Assembly (NCBI GenBank): GCA_963682055.1
Contig: OY821750.1
Location: 2,420,501 to 2,484,500, forward strand
DNA length: 64,000 nt
Direction of reading: 5' to 3'
Origin: Primula veris
Lineage: Eukaryota > Streptophyta > Magnoliopsida > Ericales > Primulaceae
In this document: piece by piece, positions 44,760 through 54,451 of the stretch
Layout of the letters: each line of letters opens with the position of its first letter
How positions within the stretch are numbered: position 1 is the stretch's first letter
Program-made: the position numbers and the translations under genes
The notes under the pieces: generated by a model
What the model saw: the letters and a program-made list of their open reading frames with translations, nothing else
The model's database searches: none
What the model was told of the DNA's origin: nothing

Positions 44760-47481
44760 TGTTATAACACGTATTTTTATTTTATATTTTCTCTAGTCTA
44801 TCGAGACGATTTTTATGTTTTTTAATTAATGTTGTTAGGACTAGAAGTGAGTACTTTCTGGATCGGTAGTTAAAAGTAAAATCCAATAATTTGTAGGAAC
44901 TGAGACTAAATATAGGGAAATTGAAGAACTGGTTATGTAGTTAACATAATTGAATTTATGTTATGGAATAAATAGGAAAAGAGAACTGAAAACACTGTCA
45001 TAAATACTTATAAGTTATAACGCAAATTAAGGGAGAGGGTTAGGCTTTTCATTTATTTATCCGTTTTATCATCATCGGTTATTATAACCCAAAACAGAGA
45101 GAGATATAGCAGTAGAGAGTGAGAGAGAATATATAGATATATAATCGGAAAGAGAGAGAAGGCTAGGGGCCAATTCAAGCATTTATGTAGTAGCTGCTTT
45201 TAGGCTAAGTAATATAATTGGGTTTATGTCCATAGCTTTTGATTAAGGTACCAAGAACACATAGGTAGTATCACATAATAGGCTTTTCTTTTTATATTTT
45301 CAAAATTTTGTTTCAATGGAAGGTATATGATAATTCCCTGATGTCAAACTGCACAACATGTTATATGGTTAAGTAACTTTTTCCGGTTGAATTGTTTTAT
45401 GAACCCGTCTTTCACTAGCTCGTCTCTTAGAAAATTTAGTAAAACATATTTGCAGGAGATCATAAATTGGAATCTAGTTGAGTTGTAGTTTCAAAAACTA
45501 AATAAATTAGTATGGTCTAGTTGATAAATTAGATTTATATTACAATTAGCTTTAAGTGATTAGATCTGTCATGCACAGTTGGTTGGTTAATTAGCGATAC
45601 TATACTTCATTAACGGTACTAGTTGCAGGTTTATTAATCAATTAATTATGAATATATGCTAAGTTTGCTGCAAAGTACTAAGCTTAAATGACTAATTTGA
45701 TGTTCTGTACATGCCTTAGTTCTAAAGACAAGAGTTGCATAATAACGAGAACATATGCTACTGATATAGGATACTATCTGAACTTGTACAATTGTAGGCT
45801 AGATCAATGTTTATATCCTTATTGTAAATCTGTTTGGTTCTCGGAACATACTTTATATCGTCACTTGCAGCTCTTTAAGCTAAGTTTTAAGCTCCTTACC
45901 AATCTAAGTAAACACACATTGCTGCTAATGTTTTGCTTATCCAAACATGCCTTAGCCTCATCATTATGTAAATGATTAGTAAAAGAAAATGACAGTACAG
46001 TAACTAAAGACAACTAATTGATATATGACTATATGGGGATGAACTTGGTATATGATTCTTATTGCTTGAGTATATACTTGTCACCCTTGATATTTTGCAA
46101 CTATTGAAAGTAACCTATTTTTGCGATTATACATAAGCTGCATTTATATATATACTATAACTAAATGGGCTGAGTTATCAAGAAAGGAAATGAACCGACA
46201 AATTGAACATCATTAGCCTTCTTTGCAAGTAATGATTGTCCTTATATTTTCTCATAATTACTTGGTTAAAATCGTGCTTATTTTTGATATAACTTATAAT
46301 CTTACATGACCTGTTAGAGCTTAAATTTATGTTAGGTGTTTCCTTTATATTACATCATAACATTGTAAGTTTGTATAAGTCAGTCTCCTCAGATTGTTGT
46401 TAGCTGATAAAAATAGTCGATGACATTTAGAGTTCTAAGTAAAATAGTCCGTGGGTCGGTACGGTAAATTGACAATTAGTTGATAATTATATTTCCAGAT
46501 TTCGGTGTCACGAGCTGTTTCGATCTGGTATTTGAGTGAGTGGTTTTTACCTTTGCTATTATTAAAACCCATTGCATTTTCTAACAAATGTTGCAGGTTG
46601 AAATTATATTTTCGATGTATCAAAAGTATATGTATATTTTCTATCGAAAAGTTGCAGATTACGAAACATAAAAGATACGAGTATACGTCGATGAACGTAT
46701 AAGATTTTGAAAGAAAGTTTAATTATTTTTTTGTGATCTTTACTTTATTATAATTGTGAATTAAGTCTATAGAAAGATACTTGGAAAGTCTAAGTACACA
46801 GAATAAAGAGAATCAGGAAGTATGATTCCACAGAATAAAGAGAACCAGGAAGTCTGGGTCCAACAGAATAAAGAGATTCAGGAAGTCTGAATTCAGGTTA
46901 ATTTCTCATTATATTATCGTATTGATCACACCGCTAAATGATTTATCTATTCACTTTTTACAGTTTTATCAAGTACATATTTTGGGAAATTTTTATTAAA
47001 GTTTAAAACATTGTTTTCGAAGGAGAAATAAAAAGAACAAAACCTTCTTTTGTCCATGTTATATATTATATATTGCAAGGTATACCATTCACTAAGCTCG
47101 TTTAGCTTAACGCTCGTTTTTATAAACTTTTTAGGTTTACAGGTTCTAAAAAGTCAGAGTTAAGATAGTTGGGAACCAGCCAGACCTCCTAGAATTTTCT
47201 TTTATTTTCCGCTACTAATAAGGTTTTAAACCAAGTTTTGAATTTGAAACGTTGTTTTACATTTTGAGATTTCAGAATAATAAGTTTGAGGTTGAGTTTT
47301 GGATTTCATGGGTTGTTATTAAAATACGCAGATATTGAATATTATCTTTGAAGTTATATTATTTCATCGTTTTGAATTACATTGTTGGTCCATCAGTTTC
47401 TACTTTTTGGCTTTGTCTAGCACATGTTAAAACACATGCTATTCGGCCGTGTAATATCATATTTAGTTCTAGGATGTTACA
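44760..47481 (+). mobile_element. Solo LTR of a gypsy-like element (2722 bp), TSD GTGAT
   Basis: Begins TGTTATAACACGTATTTTTA and ends AGGATGTTACA, with an exact TSD GTGAT (44755-44759 and 47482-47486). The last 400 bp match the end of the solo LTR 13726-16138, and the start is a variant of the same TGTAA-ACCCGTATTTTT opening. No internal region is attached. It interrupts an F-box-like reading frame. Confidence 0.88.
46778..46893 (+). repeat. Tandem hairpin repeat inside the solo LTR
   Basis: Three units of about 32 bp start ACAGAATAAAGAG and carry hairpins GAATC-AGGAAGTAT-GATTC (46810-46828), GAACC-AGGAAGTCT-GGGTC (46842-46860) and GATTC-AGGAAGTCT-GAATT (46875-46893). A related TACTT-GGAAAGTCT-AAGTA precedes them (46778-46796). 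The loop is nearly constant while the arms vary together, with one mismatch in the GAACC unit. Confidence 0.8.
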
Positions 47482-47583
47482 GTGATCCTTATTTTTCTCA
47501 AATCCACCTTATTACCGCACCAGATAATAACCGCTGTTTGATTCTTCAAGACACAGATAAGTTTAATATATTTTTTGTCAACA

Positions 47584-47734
47584 TGGTTGATAAGTTTAAT
47601 GGCAGTGATTCTTCTCCGTGGTTGATAAGTTCAACATAATACAGTGGTTGATAAGTTTAATGGTTGATAAGTTTAATGGTTGATAAGTTCAACATAATAC
47701 AGTGATTCTTCTCCGTGGAAATCACTGTATTATG
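47584..47734. repeat. Short tandem repeats ending in a perfect 15-bp hairpin
   Basis: GGTTGATAAGTTTAATGG-like units occur several times between 47584 and 47690 and derive from the coding stretch of the F-box-like remnant. They are followed by CATAATACAGTGATT (47693-47707), which is the exact inverse complement of 47720-47734, with a 12-nt loop. Confidence 0.8.
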
Positions 47735-48440
47735 TTTATATTATAAAACTCCGTTTCAGTTCCGTTACTTGTATCGATTATAATTTTAGTGCTATTTCGT
47801 TCCATTAAATTGTTCGTTATGTTTATTTGTAAATGGTATCGTTACAGTTCGACACGACTCGAACACGTAGACATAAAATTTTAAAACATAGCACATGACT
47901 TGGTCGGACACAACATTCATATATTCTTTTTTATTATCTTCTATTATAATAAAATAAGAGATAAAAGAGGGTTCCCATTTTGTGCAATCAATGTGTTTGA
48001 CTGCACATTGTACAGTTAATTCGTGGACCATTTGATCACTTTATATTAGATCTGAACCGTATGATCTAAAACACTATTTCCTCTATTTAACGGTGCAATG
48101 TGCCGTTCAATAGTGAAGGGCACAAAAGAAAAATCCGATAAAAGATAGTTGTTTTTGACGCTGCCAAAGGTGACCATACTTTTTAAAAAACCAAAGTTTT
48201 TTTTTTTTTGTTAATTAACCAGCTCTCCAAATTTTTTTAAAAATACCACTCCTCTTCATATAATCTCACTGATTCAATCTAAGGCTTTAAACAAATCACG
48301 CCGACTGCTCGACATAAATCCCTTTCCAGTTTTTCCAGATAAGATATATAGTTATTTACTTATTTTCATGTAGAATTGACGCCGAATGCAAATATTTGGT
48401 TCATATCAAAATACAGTTACGAGTTTTATGTCGTTACGCA
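47735..48440. other. AT-rich non-coding interval
   Basis: No gene, LTR or clear terminal repeat is visible here. Confidence 0.4.
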
Positions 48441-48441
48441 T

Positions 48442-48860
48442 AGGGATGGCAATTGGGCCGGGTTTCTCGAAACCCGACCCGACCCGACCCGCACATAACC
48501 CGACCCGACCCGTTTATACCCGACCCGACCCGTGTAAAATCTAACTTAATATGTAGAAAGAAGATATAATATGTACAAAGGAGTAACTTCTTATATATAT
48601 AAAATAACTTTGGACTAAAAACTATTTAATATGCAAAGGTAACTTGTAAGTATTGCAAAATATTAACAATTTTTATGAATAAAAAATTTTCCGCAAAAGT
48701 TTTCTTACATCTCCTAAACAAGCAGAAAATATGGGAAAATAAAACTTTTTCCGCATAAAATATTTTCCGATGAAACAAACAGAGCCTAAGTTCCACTGAA
48801 ACAAACAAAGTATGTCACTGAAAGCTAAACACAACCATAAGTTCAAATTACACATTTACC
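48442..48860. repeat. ACCCG-rich repeat and AT-rich flank
   Basis: Starts AGGGATGGCAATTGGGCCGG, a motif common at ends of plant hAT-type repeats, followed by several CCCGACCCG units up to about 48535 that can pair with the preceding GGGTTTCTCGAAACCC. The remainder to 48860 is AT-rich; around 48720-48800 it resembles a small DNA-transposon end (GTTTGTTTCATCGG on the minus strand). No complete element could be outlined. Confidence 0.4.
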
Positions 48861-49033
48861 AAAAAACGATCGGTCGTCTGTCAAAACGATCGGTCGAATT
48901 TCTTCAGACCTCTCTGGACCAAAAAATGATCGGTCGTCTGTCAAAACGATCGGTCGAATTTTTCAGACCTCTCGGGTAATATTTGGACCAAAACGATCGG
49001 TCGTTTTGTCCAGAACGATCGGTCGTGTTCTGG
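48861..49033 (+). repeat. GATCGGTC repeats in the element D leader
   Basis: A 60-bp unit is repeated in tandem (48861-48920 and about 48921-48980), each with two CGATCGGTCG motifs. Two hairpins follow around the same core: AAAAC-GATCGGTC-GTTTT (48990-49007) and CCAGAAC-GATCGGTCGT-GTTCTGG (49010-49033). Non-coding. Confidence 0.8.
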
Positions 49034-49256
49034 CAATTTTGCGGTTTTCTCGCTATACTTCAAACGTTTATAACTCCTTCGTTTTTACTCTGAATTTGAT
49101 TCCGCTTGAACCATTGGCTTTGTATTTCAGTACTCTATAATTATGAACTTTAGAAATCTTGATAAATGATTAGCATGTAAAATGAGCTTTTATCATGTAT
49201 GAGTATTCATGTATGAGTAGTAGTGTCGAGAGAGACAACTAAAGTGTTGGTTTTAA

Positions 49257-50630
49257 ATGTTTGTAGTCATGGCTATTACCACAATGACTAGTGGAAGGGG
49301 ACCAGCTACACACGGGGGTGCACCACCATCAAGTGGTGCGGCTACCCTAGGTGGGGAGAATGGAAGAGGAAGAAGAGCTCCAAGGGGGCGGGGAGCAACT
49401 CGAGGAAGAAGGGCTGCAAGAGGTCGTGGGGGGAGAGATAACGCTAGTGCCCCACCACCTGAGCAACCCGAGGTGGAGGTAGAGGTTGAGAATGTGTATG
49501 AGGAGGTGAATGAGGGAGAAGAAGAGACTTTCGTACCAGAACCGGAATCGGTAAACGCTAACCAAGTGATGACCGACCTTCAGAAGGTGGTGCAAATGAT
49601 GGTGCAGAATGCACAAGCTGGGAGTTCAAGTAACAATGGATTGCTTAACTTCACACGATTGGTGGCTCCGACTTTCGATGGGATAGGTGAACCATCCATA
49701 GCTGAGGGATGGGTGGACGAAATGGAGAAATATCTAGCGGGGATAGTAGATGGGGAACAACGGGTAAATATGGCTCAGTTTCACCTAAAGGGTGAAGCAC
49801 GGAAGTGGTGGTTAGTGATCGTGGATACTTATGACTTAACCAACATCGACTTGAATGAATTCATCGAATTGTTCAATCGACAGTTTCTTCCCGATTCTTA
49901 TAAGGATGAAATGAGGAGGCGGTTCGATGAACTATATCAAGGGGGTATGACCGTTTAAGCATACTAGCTAAAGTTTACCTCACTCTCGAGGTATGCTCCA
50001 GACTCGATTCTAGGGGGTGAAGAAAAATTTAGGAGATTCATGAAGGGGCTGAACCCGACCATCTCAATTCAATTGGCATCGGCCCGCCATGTCAACTATA
50101 ATGAGTTGGTAAAATCGGCTCAAGCTGTGAAATGAGCTCTACTCCATAGCAAGAGAATCTCGAAGAAGTCGAAAACCGGAAATGCTCCGAGGGAAGAGAA
50201 GAAGCGGACTTGGGATATGGCGAATAATTCGCATTTTCCACAACAGGGCAGAGGAGAGAGGGGTTTTAATCCACTACCGACAAACGTCGGGATGAGGGGA
50301 GCGTGTTTCCACTGTGGAGATGTGAACCATCGACAATTCGAGTGCCCTAGAGTCCAATGTAGGACATGCAACCGGTTTGGACATACGAAAAGAGTTTGTA
50401 CCATGGGACAAGGAAGAATCGACATCAACCGTCCCTTTAACCAACCTAGGTTGCCACCACCACCACCACCACCAAGAAGACCAGAATTGGTGCCACAACA
50501 CCAATTACCTGGGAACCAAGGGGGAGGGTTTCGAGGTAATCACCAAGGAGGGGGAAACCGTGGGAAATACCGAGGAGGCTATCAAGGCCTGGAAAACCGA
50601 GGAAATCACGGGGGAAATCGAGGACCGTAA
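49257..50630 (+). pseudogene. Element D gag, broken
   Basis: The first frame (49257-49958) has a glycine/arginine-rich start (GRGRRAPRGRGATRGRRAA) and an acidic stretch, then a retrotransposon gag domain with FDGIGEPSIAEGWVDEMEKY, KGEARKWWL and FNRQFLPDSY. A stop at 49956 and further stops to about 50130 interrupt it. The frame 50217-50630 supplies the zinc knuckle CFHCGDVNHRQFEC, a second Cys-rich CRTCNRFGHTKRVC and a glycine-rich tail. The real start could be the ATG at 49269. Confidence 0.82.
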
Positions 50631-50663
50631 GGAAACCCACCAGCTCAAGCTCGTCTATTTTCC

Positions 50664-50891
50664 TTGCCACATCTGCCAAACCAAGAAGATCCGATAAATG
50701 TACAAGGTATGGTTCTTATGTGCTCATCTTGGGCACATGTTTTTTTCGATACGGGGGCTTCACGTTCTTTTATATCTAGACGTCTAGTTGAGTCTTTGTC
50801 ATTAGAAATTGGGGTTCTAGAGAACCCGATTGTTGTAGAGACTCCTGTTGGGGGGTCGAGTTGTGTTGGACCGAATGTGTCGGTCTTGTGA
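50664..50891 (+). pseudogene. Element D aspartic protease, broken
   Basis: Contains the active-site motif FFDTGASRSFIS (about 50745-50780). The frame ends at 50891 (VSVL then stop), and the continuing [13 protein letters not shown] sequence is in another frame from 50929, so a frame change of a few bases lies between them. Confidence 0.75.
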
Positions 50892-50928
50892 GATGGTGGT
50901 CGCGGACCTTGTGTTTATGTATGATTGA

Positions 50929-53250
50929 GTGGTTATAGAGATATCGGGGTTCGATGTGATACTTGGAATGGATTGGTTGGTTCATTTCAACTCTTTCATC
51001 GATTGTGTTCGACGAAAAGTTTTCCTTACAACTTCATCCGGAGATGAGGTGTTCTTTCGTGGAGAAAGGGACGCTACCCTTTCTTCTATTCCTTATTATT
51101 CCAAGCGGGTTGTAGGAAACCTGTCTTGTCTTTTGGCTAATCTCTCGATAGTGGATAACGACGAGGAAGTGGAAATGTGGCCACACGTAGTGGACGACTT
51201 TAGAGATGTGTTTCCGAAGGATCTACCTGGGTTACCACCAAAGAGAGGGTTAGATTTTTCTATCGACTTGGTACCGGGAACGGCACCCATAGCCATTTCC
51301 CCGTACCGATTGACACCGGCTGAGTTAAAAGAGTTAAGTAAGCAGTTAGAGGAACTGCTGGAAAAAGGGTTTATTAGGCGGAGTACGTCACCGTGGGCGA
51401 CACCGACCTTATTCGTGCAAAAGAAATATGAATCGATGAGGATGTGCATCGACTATCGAAAGCTAAATAGGGTGACTATTATGAATAAGTACCCACTACC
51501 TCGAATTGACGATTTGTTTGACCAATTGAAGGGAGCGACGTTCTTTTCAAAAATCGACTTGCGATCAGGCTATCATCAATTGAGGGTGAAAGATGAGGAT
51601 ATTTCGAAAACGGCCTTTAGGACCCGGTATGGTCACTATGAGTTTGTGGTTATGCCATTTGGGTTAACTAATGCGCCAGCAACATTTATGGAATTAATGA
51701 ACCGGATCTTTAAGGCGTATCTCGACAAGTTCGTGGTGGTCTTCGTCGACGATATCTTGATTTACTCGAGTTCAAGAGAAGAACACGAGGAGCATCTCCG
51801 TTTAGCGTTGCTCACGTTGAGAGAGCACCAACTTTATGGAAAGTTTAGCAAATGTGAGTTTTGGCTAAATGAGGTGAAATTTCTTGGACATGTAATTTTG
51901 GAAGAAGGGGTAAAGGTGGACGCAACAAAAATTGAGGAGGTTTCGAAATGGGCACAACCGAAGAATGTGTTCGAGATTCGAAGTTTCTTGGGTTTACCGG
52001 GATACTATCGACGGTTCGTCAATGATTTCTCGAAGTTAACGACTCCTATGACTGACCTTACCAAGAAAGGGGTGAAGTTCGTGTGGAGTGAGGCTTGCAA
52101 GAAAGCTTTCCTAGAGCTCAAGAAGCGGTTGACTAGTTCCCCCATACTAGTTATACCCGAGCAAGAGAAGGGTTACCAAGTGTATTGCGATGCTTCGAAA
52201 GAAGGTTTGGGTTGCGTCTTGATACAAGACGGAAAGGTTATCGCATATGCTTCACGACAACTAAAGATTCACGAAAAGAACTATCCGACTCATGACCTAG
52301 AGCTAGCGGCAATAGTTCATGCGTTGAAGATATGGAGACATTATCTGTTCGGGGAAAAATTCGAAGTGTTCTCGGATCATAAGAGCTTAGGGCATATTTT
52401 TACCCAACGTGATCTAAATATGCGACAACGACAATGGATGGAATATCTAGAACAGTACGACTACGACTTGCACTATCACCCGGGAAATGCCAATGTAGTA
52501 GCGGATGCTTTGAGTCGAAAGTCCCATGTGACCTTAGCGCATGTGGCGGTCGACGAATGGAGGATGATGGGAAAAGTGAACGAGTTCAACCTGGAGTTGG
52601 GGAATGTTAATGAGGAGACCTTGTACACAATAGTGGTACAACCGGAACTTGCGAGTAGGGTTCTGGAAGCACAAGAGGGGGACGAGAAAGTGGAGAACTT
52701 TGAGAAACAGATGAGTTCGAGTGAAGGATTAGATGGTTGGACGAAAGGAACCGATGGAGGACTACGTTTTAAGGGAAGGACTTATGTGACAGAAAACATG
52801 AGGAACGAGGTATTAAAGGAGTTTCACCACTCCCGATTAGCCGTTCATCCCGGTGGGACAAAAATGTATCACGATGCAAAAAGACAATTTTGGTGGCCCG
52901 AAATGAAACGAGATGTAGCTTCATATGTTAGCAAGTGCCTAACTTGCCAGCAAGTGAAGGCGGAACACCAAAGACCGACGGAAATGCTCCAACCTTTACC
53001 GGTGGCGGAATGGAAGTGGGAAAGGATAGCAATGGATTTTGTGACCAACTTACCTAAATCGGTAAGTGGGAATGACGCTGTGTGGGTTGTGGTTGACCGT
53101 TTGACCAAATCTGCACACTTCATTGCAATTAAGATGACGAATTCGGTGGAAATCTTGGGACGAAAGTATATTAAGGAAATTGTTAGACTTCATGGGGTAC
53201 CGATTTCGATAGTATCGGATCGAGACGTGAGGTTTGTGTCGAGGTTCTAG
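50929..53250 (+). pseudogene. Element D reverse transcriptase, RNase H and integrase N-terminal part
   Basis: A 773-codon frame. In order: end of protease ([13 protein letters not shown]), RT with [18 protein letters not shown] and the catalytic FVDDILIYS (about residue 270), RNase H with [14 protein letters not shown] (about residue 420) and DALSR, the integrase HHCC zinc region ([11 protein letters not shown] ... CLTCQQVK), and catalytic aspartates in MDFVTNLP and VSDRD. It ends at an in-frame TAG at 53248-53250, where gypsy integrases usually have tryptophan; the same protein continues in frame just after the stop (53257-54090). Confidence 0.9.
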
Positions 53251-53256
53251 GGCGCA

Positions 53257-54090
53257 TTGCAAAATGCCTTAGGGACTAAGTTAACAATGAGTACGGCGTT
53301 CCATCCCCAAACGGATGGACAATCGGAGCGGACTATCCAAGTGCTAGAGGATATGTTACGTGCATGTGTGAATGACTTTAAGGGAGGCTGGGAGAGCCAT
53401 CTACCCTTAGTAGAGTTTGCGTATAATAATAGCTTTCAAGCTAGTATTGGCATGGCACCATTCGAGGCTTTATACGGGCGGCCGTGTAGGTCTCCGGTGT
53501 GTTGGACCGAGGTGGGGGAAGCGGAAATGTTAGGACCGCAATTGGTTCAAGAAATGACAGAAAAGATTAAGTTAATTCGACAAAGGCTTGAGACGGTTCG
53601 AAGTAGGCAAAAGAGTTATGCGGATAAGAGGAGGAGACCTTTGGAGTTCGAAAAGGGTGATCAAGTATTTTTGCGAGTTTCGCCCAGGAGGGGGATTATG
53701 AGTTTTGGCTCAAAAGGGAAGTTGAGCCTGAGATTTATCAGACCATTTGAGATCGTGGACCGAGTTGGAGAAGTTGCATATCGGTTGGACTTGCCACCAA
53801 AGTTGGCGGGGGTTCACCCGATGTTCCATGTGTCAATGTTGAAAAAGTATCATCATGACCCTTCACACGTGGTGGACTTTGAGGACATTGAGGTTAGTGC
53901 GGATGTGACCTACAAAGTGGGACCTATGAGGATTATCGACGTGCAAGAGAAGGAACTTCGAGGAAAAATGATTAGATTGGTAAAGGTGGTTTGGAAATAC
54001 CATGGGACCGAGGAGGCAACTTGGGAACGTGAGGATGAGATGAAGAGAAAGTATCCTAACCTCGTGCTTTCTTTAGGTATTTTTGTTTAG
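53257..54090 (+). pseudogene. Element D integrase C-terminal part with chromodomain
   Basis: Continues from the premature stop. Carries the third integrase catalytic residue in HPQTDGQSERTIQ, FAYNNSFQASIGMAPFEALYGR, the linker DLPPKLAGVHPMFHVSMLKKY, and a C-terminal chromodomain (VWKYHGTEEATWEREDEMKR). Chromodomains guide integration to particular chromatin in this group (established for chromoviruses). The frame stops at 54088-54090. Confidence 0.9.
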
Positions 54091-54099
54091 ATGTTTTCT

Positions 54100-54451
54100 A
54101 ATTTCGGGACGAAATTTCTTTATCGGGGAAGGGTTGTAACGCCGCCTAGAGTTTGGAGTTTATTTTTGTTGGAACGCCTAGAGTTTACGAAGTTGTTGAG
54201 TTGTCTTTTATTATGTTTGATATTGCATATAGGTGTTTACCTTATTTGAAATTCTTACATGTTGTTCATGTACTTGAGTTATGTATTGTGGAGTTGTTAC
54301 GGGTTGTGAACCCATTGTATTTTATTTATGGATTTATGACACGAATTGTACGTTTAAATTTTTATGGCCTTATTTATAAAAGTTTATAATTTCTGGGTAT
54401 AGATGTTTAGAGAGGAAATTTCGGGACGAAATTCTTTTAAGGAGGGTTAGT
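54100..54451 (+). other. Duplicated polypurine tract / LTR-start junction of element D
   Basis: TTTCGGGACGAAATT occurs twice, at about 54101 and 54418. The first is followed by CGGGGAAGGGT and TGTAACGCCGCC (54135), which looks like an LTR start. The second is followed by AAGGAGGGTTAGT and the true LTR start TGTAACATCCCG at 54452. The 317 bp between are not repeated elsewhere in the window. Confidence 0.75.

Larger units (their letters stand above)
44528..47640 (+). pseudogene. F-box-like gene remnant split by a solo LTR
   Basis: The 5' part (44549-44759) encodes a basic N-terminus followed by LELPLSLVYEILS, the typical start of a plant F-box domain. In a neighbouring frame CMCVCKTFIKFFTEGD follows, corresponding to the CVCK segment of F-box proteins. 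The reading continues across the solo LTR target (GTGAT) into PYFSQIHLITAP and LILQDTDKFNIFF at 47482-47640, as in F-box proteins where DPYF and LH residues follow the domain. So a solo LTR (44760-47481) lies inside the gene. There is also a frame change between EILS and CVCK. The 3' part decays into tandem repeats after NMVDKFNGSDSSP. F-box proteins act as SCF ubiquitin-ligase adaptors; this copy cannot do so. The call rests on motif recognition only. Confidence 0.55.

Noticed and set aside
49347..49616. Minus-strand His/Ser-rich frame in element D
   Set aside because: Antisense of the glycine/arginine-rich gag start.
54135..54451. A separate short LTR starting TGTAACGCCGCC
   Set aside because: It has no CA end or second copy in the window and is better described as a duplicated junction of element D.
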